Positions 7,397-15,540 of a stretch of 16,681 nt of DNA are shown here, piece after piece. Both the position numbers and the translations under genes were made by a program. Source of the DNA: DASUGM01 sp036274055 (GTDB taxonomy: Bacteria > Acidobacteriota > Vicinamibacteria > Vicinamibacterales > SCN-69-37); NCBI GenBank assembly GCA_036274055.1, contig DASUGM010000224.1, positions 1 through 16,681 of the forward strand, written 5' to 3'. The notes below the pieces were generated by a model. That model was not told where the DNA came from, did no database searches, and was given only the letters and a program-made list of their open reading frames with translations. The stretch's first letter is position 1. Every line of letters begins with the position of its first letter.

Positions 7397-8592
7397 TGCG
7401 GATGCTTGCCGTGGCGCTGTCGGCTGCGGCGGTGCTGACCGTCGCCGGCGGAGGCGGGCTTGCGGCACAGCAGGCGCCGCCGGCGGCAGCAACCGCAACC
7501 CCGGTGACATCGGCCGAGATCACCGCGGCAATTGGCCAGCTCGGATCGTTCGACTTCGCCGTGCGCACGCAGGCGGCGCGGACGATCCGCCGCGCTCCGG
7601 CCGCGACGGCGTCACCGCTGCTCGCCGACGCGGTCAGGGCTCACAAGGACTCCTACGTTCGCTTCCGTTCCCTGGTCCTGCTGACGGCACTCGACGAGAA
7701 GCGCGCCGCTGAAACGATCAACGCAGTGATTGGCGATCGCGATGATCGGCTGCGCACCGTGTCCTATCAGTGGTACGAGCATCATCCGGATCCGTCGATC
7801 GTGCCGGCGTTGGTGTCGGCACTGCCCGGCGAGCAGTCCGAGTTCGTCCGACCGGCGCTGACGCGGGCGCTCGCCGCGCACGGCGCCGTCGCGCAGGCGC
7901 AGACGGCGCTACGTCCGCTCGTGATGCGCGGCCCGAATCTGTTTCGCGGCGCGGCGATCACCGCGTTGGGCGACTACAAAGGCACCTACGCTCTCGCGGA
8001 CATTGTCGAGGTAGCCAGGTTGGACGGGCCGCTGCAGGAAGACGCGATCATGGCGATCGGCCGGCTCGGCGATCCGTCGTCGCGGAATATTCTGGCGTCG
8101 CTGCAGAAAACGGCCCCGCCAGAGGCGCTGCCGGCGATCTCCGGCGCGCTGTGCCTGCTCGGCATCGACGTCGCATCGCACGAGGCCTATCTCAAGAAGA
8201 CGCTGGCGTTCGCGCTGACCACCGACGGCTTTCAGCCGCTGCTGCGAGGCGTCGTCCACGCGCTTGGCGCCAACGCGGCGCGCGGCAACGCCGCGCAGCT
8301 CGAGATGTTGATCGACGCCGGCGTGACCGCAAAGGATCCGGGACGGGATTCGGTCGCGCTTGGCGTCGGCATCGCCGCCTTGCGCAATCCGGAACTGTTC
8401 CTGAAAGCGATTGAGACCCGCGCCAATCGGGAGCCGGCGATCAAACTGGTGCGCGATGCGTTCGATCTGCTCGGCGAAGATTTTGAAGAAGAACGGTTCT
8501 ACGTCACCATACGCCGGGCGTTCTGGGCCGCACCCGAAGCCTCGGCGCGGAGGCAGGCGGCGCAGGCGCTGATCGATATCCTGGAGTTCTGA
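7393..8592 (+). CDS. Secreted HEAT-repeat protein of unknown function
   Basis: The protein has 399 residues, beginning with a predicted signal peptide: a hydrophobic stretch at residues 4-18, then small residues and a likely AXA-type cut after GLAA (A25|Q26). After a Pro/Ala-rich linker (28-38) the rest is alpha-helical HEAT-like repeats, for example VRFRSLVLLTALDEKRAAE, FRGAAITALGDYKGTYALA and QEDAIMAIGRLGDPSSRNI. It looks like a periplasmic or exported protein-binding scaffold. No catalytic motif or transmembrane anchor is seen. Two ATGs (7393, 7396) are possible; 7393 overlaps the purF stop as ATGA. Its TGA abuts the purM GTG with no gap. Translation is therefore coupled to purF and purM, although no link to cytoplasmic purine synthesis is apparent. 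Function unknown. Confidence 0.85.
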   Translation: MMRMLAVALSAAAVLTVAGGGGLAAQQAPPAAATATPVTSAEITAAIGQLGSFDFAVRTQAARTIRRAPAATASPLLADAVRAHKDSYVRFRSLVLLTALDEKRAAETINAVIGDRDDRLRTVSYQWYEHHPDPSIVPALVSALPGEQSEFVRPALTRALAAHGAVAQAQTALRPLVMRGPNLFRGAAITALGDYKGTYALADIVEVARLDGPLQEDAIMAIGRLGDPSSRNILASLQKTAPPEALPAISGALCLLGIDVASHEAYLKKTLAFALTTDGFQPLLRGVVHALGANAARGNAAQLEMLIDAGVTAKDPGRDSVALGVGIAALRNPELFLKAIETRANREPAIKLVRDAFDLLGEDFEEERFYVTIRRAFWAAPEASARRQAAQALIDILEF

Positions 8593-9594
<1,002 letters not shown>

Positions 9595-9606
9595 CGGATC
9601 CGGATC

Positions 9607-9657
9607 GGGGACGGGGGTGTTTTCCACAGTTTCGACGGATTTGGGGACAGGGGTCCG
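9607..9657 (-). repeat. 51-bp RAYT-associated repeat, copy B
   Basis: Read on the minus strand, the copy starts CGGACCCCTGTCCCC (9657-9643), has a 13-nt spacer and ends with the CTGTGGAAAACACC...CCCC block (9629-9607). It is inverted relative to copy C at the other end of the element. It lies wholly inside the transposase frame and encodes its residues 184-200. Confidence 0.9.
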
Positions 9658-10261
9658 CATCGCCACCTGTTCCCGGACCGTGAGCGGCGCGTTGACATGC
9701 TCCGTCCAGGCCTGAGACGCCAGGAACGGCGTTGTCACCAACGGCAGCGACGGCTCAGTCCGCAGACGTTCGGCCAGGCTGCACCAGGGCCAGTCTTGAG
9801 CGCGCCTGACCAGGTTGGCCCGAAGCGCATTGCGCTCGACGTAGCGGCAGACGCGCATCAAGTCGCCGGTGGTCTCGACGGGCTCCGAGCGAAAGCGACC
9901 CTGATAGATCGGGCCCTGACCGATCGTCTTGCGCCGGTGATTGAGGCGGACGGCGTGGGTAGTTGTTACCCAATGCAATAGGCTCGACAGCGTTCGGGTC
10001 TCGGTTGGACCCACGACCAGATGCCAATGATTGGCCATGATGCAGAACGAGATCAGCCGAACTGGATGGCGCCTCAACCCTTCGGCGAGCACATCGATGA
10101 AGCCGCGATAGTCTTGCGGCCGCAGAAAGATCTTTTGCTTTCGCGCCGCGCGGTTGACGACGTGAAAAAATGCGGTCGCGATCGCCTTGCGTGGTCGTCT
10201 GGCCATGATGGGCCTCCTGGCTTAGCAAGGCGCGTGCCTGTGCAACTCGTGATCGCGTCGT

Positions 10262-10312
10262 CGGACCCCTGTCCCCAAAACGGCTGAAACTGTGGAAAAC
10301 ACCCCCGTCCCC
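10262..10312 (+). repeat. 51-bp RAYT-associated repeat, copy C (carries the purN start)
   Basis: The left block CGGACCCCTGTCCCC is at 10262-10276, the spacer at 10277-10289 and the right block at 10290-10312. The GTG inside the right block (10292-10294) is the only usable start codon in frame ahead of the conserved PurN sequence, so the repeat encodes PurN residues 1-7 (MENTPVP). Copy C faces away from the RAYT gene, mirroring copy B. Confidence 0.9.
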
Positions 10313-10897
10313 AATGTTGCCGTGCTGATCTCAGGCCGCGGATCGAATCTGCGGGCGCTGATCGCGAGCAAGGTACGTCCGGCGATCCGGGTGGTGATTT
10401 CGAATCGTGCCGAGGCGGCGGGGCTGGCGGCGGCACGCGACGCCGGGATTGAGACGCTGGTCATTTCACATCGTGATTTCGCGCGGCGCGAGGCCTACGA
10501 TCACGCGCTGGTCGAGGCGTTGCGAGCGCGAGGGGTCGCGCTGGTGTGCCTCGCCGGTTTCATGCGTCTGCTCGGGCCGACGTTCTGTAAGGCGTTTCCG
10601 AACGCGATCCTCAACATCCACCCGTCGCTGCTGCCGGCGTTTCCTGGCGTCGACGCGCAGGCGCAAGCGCACGCGCACGGCGTGAAGCTGAGCGGCGCCA
10701 CCGTCCACCTGGTCACGCCCGAACTCGATGCCGGCCCGATCGTCGCGCAGCGCGCCGTGCCGGTGCTCGACGACGATACCGCCGACACGCTGGCGGCGCG
10801 GATTCTCGAAGTCGAGCATCAGATCTATCCCGAGGCGGTCGCCCGCGTGCTCGCCGGCAGCTGGCGCCTCGACGGCCGTCGGGTCGTCTTCGAGTAG
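10292..10897 (+). CDS. purN: GAR transformylase PurN, N-terminus supplied by a mobile repeat
   Basis: PurN transfers the formyl group of 10-formyl-tetrahydrofolate to GAR, giving FGAR. The nucleotide-binding strand NVAVLISGRGSN starts at residue 8. The catalytic Asn-His pair is in ILNIHPSLLPAFPG (N108, H110) and the catalytic Asp in ELDAGPIV (D146), matching E. coli N106, H108 and D144. It has 201 residues. In E. coli the protein begins Met-Asn directly before this strand; here the codon preceding Asn is the last CCC of repeat C. The frame is closed upstream by TGA at 10250-10252, with no other ATG/GTG/TTG before GTG 10292. There is no clear Shine-Dalgarno, so initiation may be weak. A GTG at 10322 is possible but would delete most of the first beta strand. 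Its stop is 7 bp from the stop of the convergent permease gene. Confidence 0.95.
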   Translation: MENTPVPNVAVLISGRGSNLRALIASKVRPAIRVVISNRAEAAGLAAARDAGIETLVISHRDFARREAYDHALVEALRARGVALVCLAGFMRLLGPTFCKAFPNAILNIHPSLLPAFPGVDAQAQAHAHGVKLSGATVHLVTPELDAGPIVAQRAVPVLDDDTADTLAARILEVEHQIYPEAVARVLAGSWRLDGRRVVFE

Positions 10898-10904
10898 GCG
10901 TTTC

Positions 10905-13553
10905 TTAATCGCCGCGCAGGGCGATCGTCGGCGAGACGCGCGTCGCGCGAGCGACCGGCACCGCGTGCGCGATCGCGCTGGTCACGAACAGCGTCACCAG
11001 CCCGAGCGCCACCGCCCCGGCGTCGAGCGCCGTGGTCTCGTAGAGTTGGTCATGCAGCAGGCGCGTCAGCGGCAGCGAGCAGAGCAAGCCGAGCGCGCCG
11101 CCGGCCACCGTCAGCAACGCGCCTCGCGCGATCACGAGGCGCCGAATCCGGCCTTTCTGCGCGCCAAGCGCGAGGCGGATCCCGAACTCGCGGGTCCGCC
11201 GCGACACCGCGTACGCGACCAGGCCGTACAGACCGGCAGCAGTCATCAACACCGCGACGACCGCAAAGACGCCGAGCAACACCGCCGTGAAACGCCGCGT
11301 CGCCGCCGAGTCCGCAACGAGCATCGCCATCGACTTGACGTCGTAGACTGGGACGTCGGGTCCGAGCGCCTGCACGGCCTGGCGGATCGCCGGCAAGACG
11401 TCGTCAAACCGTGCGGTCTTCAGCGTCAGCACCATGTACGAGTCGGTCATCTGCTCCTGCGGCAGGTACATCTGCGGATCAGGCGGCTGATCGAGCTGGT
11501 AATGCCGGACGTCTCCGGTGATGCCGACGACGGTGACGACGCGCCTGCGGCTCGGGCTGCCGAACAGCACGCGTTTGCCGATCGGATCCTGGTCGGGCCA
11601 GAATTTTTTTGCCGCGGTTTCGTTGATCACCATCACGAGCGGCGACTTCTCACGGTCGTCTTCGGTAATGAAGCGCCCGCGGCGGAGCGGAATGCCCATC
11701 ACCTTCAGATAGTCCGGGGTCACCGAATAGCGCTGGAAATCAACGGAGTCCTCGGCGCGATCGGTCTGCCGTTCTTCCAGATAACCGCCGCGCGTGTCGT
11801 AGTTGCCGCCGAGAGGCACCTGGCCGGTGATCGCGACGCCGGTGACGCCCGGCAGCGCGCGAACGCGCGCGATGAGGTCGCGCTGAAAGACGCGCACTGG
11901 CTCGTCTTCGGCCCAGCGCGGTCCGACGCCGGAGAGCCCGATCGTATAGACGTTCTCGGGATCGAACCCGGTGTTGACCGCGAGCAGGCGGTCGACGCTG
12001 CGCACCATCGCCCCGGCGCCCATCGCCAGCATCAGCGCGATCGCGACGTCGGCGACGATCAGCCCTTCGCGGGCACGGACTCGGACGCGGCCGTCGGTGG
12101 TGCGGCCCGGTGTCGCTGCCGCCCGGCCGACCGGACGCAACGCGCCGGACAACACCGGCAATACCGCGATGATCAGCGCCGCCAGGGCCACGGCCGCCAG
12201 CGTGAACAGCATGACGCCGTCGTTGACGCCGATGTGCTCCGCGCGCGGAATCGACGTCGGCGCGTGCGTCACCAGCCAGGCCGTCAACCCCTCGCCAATC
12301 GCCAACCCGACGGCTCCAGCCGATGCCGCGACGAGCAGCGCTTCGATGGCGCGCTGGCGGATCAACTGCATGCCGCTGGCGCCGAGGGCCGAGCGCAGCG
12401 CCCGCTCGTGCGCCTGATCCGCGGCGCGCGCGACCATCAGGCTCGCGGCATTGGCGGCGGCGATCGTCAGCACGAGCAGGACCGCGATGAACAGCACGTA
12501 AAGCGATTGCGCCAGCGGCCGCGCGAGGACCGATGAGATCTTCTCGACACCGGCGGTTGCCTTGTCGTAGTCGGCGGGGAACTGCCGTTTGTAGCCGGCG
12601 ATCAGACCGCTGAGCTCCACAGTGGCCGCCGCCTCGCTGACGCCCGGTTTGATCGACGCGACCGCTCGCAGATGACGGCAGCTGCGGCAGGTGGAATCGC
12701 CGCCGCGCTGGTAGCCGAGCGGTGACCAGATCTCGCTGGGGGCGTAAAACGCGGCGCCGACCACGTCCTCGAACGATGGCGGCAGCACGCCAATGACGCG
12801 ATACTCGGTCTCGTTCAGCTTGATGACGCGATTGACGATCGACATGTCGGCGGCAAACTCGCGCCGCCACAAGGCGTCCGACAGGATGGCGACGCGTCGC
12901 GTTTCCGGCGTGTCGTCGGCCGCACCGAAATCGCGGCCGAGCGCCGGCCTGACGCCGAGCATCGAGAAATAGCCCGACGTCACCCGCATGCCGGCCAGGC
13001 GTGTCGTCGCCGGCGACGTCAGCGTCGGTGACCAGCCGCGGATTGCCGCAAACCCGTCGAAGCTCGACGCCTGGTCGCGAAGATCAAGGTAGGTCTCGAA
13101 GCCGATGTTGCTGACCGGGGCGGCGAGGTCCCGTTCGCCGACGGCGACGAGCCGATCGGGTCGCGGAATCGGCAGCGGCCGCAGCAACACGGCGTGGACT
13201 ACGGCGAACACCGCGGTCGCGAGGCCGATCGCGAGTCCCAACGGCACAATCGCGCCCAGCGAGAAGCCCGGCGAGCGCCGGAGTGCGCGGAACGTTTGTC
13301 GAGTTTCGGTCCACAGCGTCTCGATCATCGCTCGTCTCCCAACTGGTTGATCCGAATGTGCCGCTGGCGCGCGCCAACGCCAGGCGAGCGCGACCAGCGT
13401 CTGGCGCCAGAACCACGCGCGCATCCACAGCGGCGATCGCCCGCGCGCGATCCGGCGCTGGAATTCTTCGGTGAGATCGCCGCCGATGGCCTCCGCCGCG
13501 TCGGCGTCCAGCCAGCTATCGAGGAGCCAGCGGGCGAGGCGGGGCGGCCTCAT
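10905..13553 (-). CDS. ADOP-type ABC permease (MacB/FtsX-like, duplicated orphan permease)
   Basis: This 882-residue inner-membrane protein consists of two MacB-like permease units in tandem. Residues 1-75 are the ADOP prefix (RWLLDSWLDADAAEAIGGDL, then a Trp-rich segment). TM1 is about 97-124 and is followed by a large periplasmic MacB_PCD domain that includes a CRSC pair. A helix cluster at roughly 345-470 contains the FtsX-type loop ERALRSALGA. The second unit starts near 496 (GLIVADVAIALMLAMGAGAM), has its own periplasmic domain, and ends with helices holding EFGIRLALGA. MacB-family permeases usually work with a separate ATPase, and none is encoded here. 'Orphan' ADOP permeases of this kind are characteristic of Acidobacteria, and their substrates are unknown. 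The start overlaps the padR stop by four bases, so the two are co-expressed. Confidence 0.93.
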   Translation of the reverse strand: MRPPRLARWLLDSWLDADAAEAIGGDLTEEFQRRIARGRSPLWMRAWFWRQTLVALAWRWRAPAAHSDQPVGRRAMIETLWTETRQTFRALRRSPGFSLGAIVPLGLAIGLATAVFAVVHAVLLRPLPIPRPDRLVAVGERDLAAPVSNIGFETYLDLRDQASSFDGFAAIRGWSPTLTSPATTRLAGMRVTSGYFSMLGVRPALGRDFGAADDTPETRRVAILSDALWRREFAADMSIVNRVIKLNETEYRVIGVLPPSFEDVVGAAFYAPSEIWSPLGYQRGGDSTCRSCRHLRAVASIKPGVSEAAATVELSGLIAGYKRQFPADYDKATAGVEKISSVLARPLAQSLYVLFIAVLLVLTIAAANAASLMVARAADQAHERALRSALGASGMQLIRQRAIEALLVAASAGAVGLAIGEGLTAWLVTHAPTSIPRAEHIGVNDGVMLFTLAAVALAALIIAVLPVLSGALRPVGRAAATPGRTTDGRVRVRAREGLIVADVAIALMLAMGAGAMVRSVDRLLAVNTGFDPENVYTIGLSGVGPRWAEDEPVRVFQRDLIARVRALPGVTGVAITGQVPLGGNYDTRGGYLEERQTDRAEDSVDFQRYSVTPDYLKVMGIPLRRGRFITEDDREKSPLVMVINETAAKKFWPDQDPIGKRVLFGSPSRRRVVTVVGITGDVRHYQLDQPPDPQMYLPQEQMTDSYMVLTLKTARFDDVLPAIRQAVQALGPDVPVYDVKSMAMLVADSAATRRFTAVLLGVFAVVAVLMTAAGLYGLVAYAVSRRTREFGIRLALGAQKGRIRRLVIARGALLTVAGGALGLLCSLPLTRLLHDQLYETTALDAGAVALGLVTLFVTSAIAHAVPVARATRVSPTIALRGD

Positions 13554-13873
13554 GGTTCACCCAGCTTCGGCGCGGCGCCGCGGGCCATCGCCCGCATCGC
13601 CCGCCACGATCGCGCCAGCGCTTCGCGTCCGGCGGGCTTGACCCGGTAGAAGCGCTTGCGTTTGCCGCCGCGCTCCGCGGTCGGCTCACCCCAATGCGAG
13701 CTGACCAGGCCGCGTGCTTCGAGACGCTCGAGCGTCGTGTAGACCGATCCTGCCGACGCGCGACGACCGGTCCGGTCCTCGATGACGTCGCGGATCGTCA
13801 GCCCGTACGCCTCATCCTGCTGCAGAACGGCGAACAGGACGAGCTGCTCGAATTCACCCAGCCAATCGGCCAT
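13550..13873 (-). CDS. PadR family transcriptional regulator
   Basis: This is a 107-residue winged-helix repressor of the PadR type. The helix-turn-helix spans roughly residues 10-58, with the family hallmarks AYGLTIRDVIEDRTG and SAGSVYTTLERLEARGLV. The wing is GKRKRFYRVKPAGREAL. It lacks the long C-terminal dimerisation helices of full-length PadR, placing it in the short PadR-s2-like group. It sits directly ahead of the ADOP permease with an ATGA overlap, a pairing that recurs in Acidobacteria, so it most likely represses its own operon in response to an unknown signal. No Shine-Dalgarno precedes the ATG, and a TATTAT box ends 5 nt upstream of it. Confidence 0.93.
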   Translation of the reverse strand: MADWLGEFEQLVLFAVLQQDEAYGLTIRDVIEDRTGRRASAGSVYTTLERLEARGLVSSHWGEPTAERGGKRKRFYRVKPAGREALARSWRAMRAMARGAAPKLGEP

Positions 13874-13946
13874 CGCTGATAATACTCACAAAGTCGGAAT
13901 AATAGACGGCCCGAAGCCCGAAAAGGTTGTCAGGTATTCTTTGGCG
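13874..13946. promoter_or_regulatory. Divergent padR/tyrS intergenic region
   Basis: This 73-bp gap must hold the promoters of both divergent genes. On the minus strand a TATTAT box (13884-13879) ends only 5 nt before the padR ATG, and no ribosome-binding site follows, which fits a leaderless mRNA; no good -35 is seen. A short imperfect dyad, ACT-cacaa-AGT (13884-13894), overlaps that box and is a possible PadR operator. On the plus strand TATTCT (13935-13940) precedes the tyrS GTG, with AAAAGG and CAGG as weak ribosome-binding candidates. All of these are weak matches. Confidence 0.3.
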
Positions 13947-15161
13947 GTGACTCTCGACGAGCAGTTGGCCTATCTGACGAAAGGCTGCGTGGACGTCGTC
14001 CGCGCCGGAGAACTGAAGGCGAAACTCGAGCGGGCGGAGAAGACCGGGCGCCGGCTCGTCGTCAAAGTCGGCTTCGATCCGACGGCGCCGGATCTGCACC
14101 TCGGCCACACCGTCCTGTTGCGCAAGATGAAGCACTTTCAGGACCTCGGCCATCGCGTCATTTTCCTGATCGGCGACTTCACCGGTTTGATCGGCGATCC
14201 GACCGGGCGCTCGAAGACGCGGCCGCCGCTGACGCCCGAAGAGATTGCGCAGAACGCCGAGACCTACAAGAGTCAGGTCTTCAAGATCCTCGATCCGCAG
14301 AAGACGGTCGTCGACTTCAATGCGCGCTGGCTGCAGCCCCTTGGCGCCGAGGGCCTGATCCGCCTCGCCGCGCGCTACAACGTCGCGCAGATGCTCGAGC
14401 GCCGCGACTTCAAACAACGCTACGAGGCCGGCAAGCCGATTGCCGTCCACGAGTTTCTCTACCCGCTCGCGCAGGCCTATGACTCGGTGTTCCTCGAGGC
14501 CGATGTCGAGCTCGGCGGCACCGATCAGCTGTTCAATCTCAACGTCGGCCGCGACATCATGCCAGGGTACGGCCTCGAGGCGCAGGTCGTCATGACGACG
14601 CCGCTGCTCGAGGGGCTGGACGGCGTCGAGAAGATGTCGAAGAGTCTCGGCAACTACATCGGCGTCACCGAGTCGGCGACGGAGATGTACGGCAAGGTGA
14701 TGTCGATCAACGACACGCTGATGTGGCGCTACTACCTGCTGCTCACGGACGTGTCGGAGACGGACATCGATGGGCTGAAGCAGCAGGTTGCGACCGGAGC
14801 CACCCATCCGAAGCAGGCGAAATCGACGCTGGCGCGCCGGATCACCGCGGACTTTCACGGCGAGCAGGAGGCGGCGCGCGCGGCCGAGGCCTTTGATGCC
14901 CGGTTCTCCCGAGGTGAGCTCGCGCCCGACGCGCTCGAGGAAATCCGCATCACGGTGAGCGACGGATCGATTGGCCTGGCGAAGCTGGTTGCCGAGGCCG
15001 GCCTGGCGGGGTCGTCGAGCGAAGCGACGCGCAAGATCCAGCAGGGCGGCGTCAAGGTCGATCGGGAACGCGTGACTGATATAAAGACGCGAATCCTGGC
15101 GTCGCAGGGCACGATTACGCTCGAAGTCGGGCGGCGGGCCGTGCGGATCGTGCTCAGCTAG
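13947..15161 (+). CDS. tyrS: Tyrosyl-tRNA synthetase
   Basis: TyrS is a class I aminoacyl-tRNA synthetase that charges tRNA-Tyr; it is a cytoplasmic dimer. The HIGH-type signature is HLGH (H51-H54, in PDLHLGHTVLLRKMKHF) and the second signature is KMSKS (229-233, in VEKMSKSLGNYIG). The C-terminus has an S4 RNA-binding domain from about residue 340 (GLAKLVAEAGLAGSSSEATR, then KIQQGGVKVDRERV). The protein is 404 residues, typical of the TyrZ-like bacterial form. The GTG at 13947 gives the usual N-terminus MTLDEQLAYLTKGCVDVV. The frame is open back to 13782, but that part is the antisense of padR. A TTG at 13941 is a less likely alternative. It is transcribed divergently from padR, and the rRNA operon lies downstream. 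Confidence 0.96.
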   Translation: MTLDEQLAYLTKGCVDVVRAGELKAKLERAEKTGRRLVVKVGFDPTAPDLHLGHTVLLRKMKHFQDLGHRVIFLIGDFTGLIGDPTGRSKTRPPLTPEEIAQNAETYKSQVFKILDPQKTVVDFNARWLQPLGAEGLIRLAARYNVAQMLERRDFKQRYEAGKPIAVHEFLYPLAQAYDSVFLEADVELGGTDQLFNLNVGRDIMPGYGLEAQVVMTTPLLEGLDGVEKMSKSLGNYIGVTESATEMYGKVMSINDTLMWRYYLLLTDVSETDIDGLKQQVATGATHPKQAKSTLARRITADFHGEQEAARAAEAFDARFSRGELAPDALEEIRITVSDGSIGLAKLVAEAGLAGSSSEATRKIQQGGVKVDRERVTDIKTRILASQGTITLEVGRRAVRIVLS

Positions 15162-15241
15162 TCCTGCGGTTGTGAACATGCGGATTTGCTGGCATTTCAA
15201 GCGTTCCTGGCCCCTGGCACTGCCTCAAAACGGTGCAGAAT

Positions 15242-15270
15242 TTGACACGGCCGGGAGCGAGTTATATTCT
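15242..15270 (+). promoter_or_regulatory. Candidate upstream rRNA promoter (P1)
   Basis: A perfect -35 TTGACA (15242-15247) is followed either by TATATT (15263-15268; 5 of 6 matches, 15-bp spacer) or by TATTCT (15265-15270; 4 of 6, 17-bp spacer). It lies about 500 bp before the 16S 5' end, a common place for the first of tandem rRNA promoters. Confidence 0.5.
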
Positions 15271-15465
15271 TGGAAGTCCTGAGCGAGTCCCGCCGGTCGA
15301 CAAGGCAAGTCGATGTCGCCTCCGGCCCCGCGCAGCAAGTCCCCGGTCGACCAGAGCCTGAACGGTCCTGAAGTCGGGAAGATCCTCGGTGGCGGATGCG
15401 TCGTCTCTTCACGGGTCTTGGTGAAGCGCGGCGTGAAAAATCGTGCAACCGGGCGGTTTTTGGGG

Positions 15466-15495
15466 TTGACAGCGATGTAAGCGCTGTTGTAAATT
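15466..15495 (+). promoter_or_regulatory. Candidate proximal rRNA promoter (P2)
   Basis: A perfect -35 TTGACA (15466-15471) lies in an otherwise T/A-enriched stretch. TGTAAA (15488-15493, 16-bp spacer) or TAAATT (15490-15495, 18-bp spacer) can serve as -10. The likely start point near 15502 would put the leader box about 40 nt into the transcript, a usual rRNA leader geometry. Confidence 0.5.
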
Positions 15496-15540
15496 TGAAA
15501 GGTTGCGCTTTGAAAGTCAGGGAGCGCAATGCACGGCTCG

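Larger units (their letters stand above)
9607..10312 (-). mobile_element. RAYT element bounded by inverted 51-bp repeats
   Basis: A 706-bp unit sits between purM and purN. The boundaries are copies B and C of the 51-bp repeat in inverted orientation, each reading outward from the transposase. The conserved blocks are identical and only the 13-nt spacers differ. The unit contains one gene, a REP-associated tyrosine transposase, on the strand opposite the pur operon. It begins 12 bp after the purM stop and ends exactly at PurN codon 8. No target-site duplication is evident, as expected for Y1/HUH single-strand transposition. Whether the element is still mobile or is domesticated cannot be told from one genome. 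Confidence 0.75.

Noticed and set aside
10898..10904. Bidirectional terminator between purN and the ADOP permease
   Set aside because: Only 7 bp separate the two stop codons and no stem followed by a T-run is visible there; any terminator would have to lie within coding sequence.
10728..12536. Forward open frame of 602 codons opposite the ADOP permease
   Set aside because: It starts inside purN in another frame and is Arg/His/Gln-rich without motifs. The reverse strand encodes an unmistakable permease.
13854..15200. Reverse-strand open frame (448 codons) opposite tyrS
   Set aside because: It is antisense to a clear tyrosyl-tRNA synthetase and shows no protein family signature.
15205..15240. 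GGCCCCTGGCACTG stretch as a fourth copy of the RAYT repeat
   Set aside because: It lacks the GACCCCTGTCCCC block and the TGTGGAAAACAC block; the similarity is limited to a few C-rich bases.
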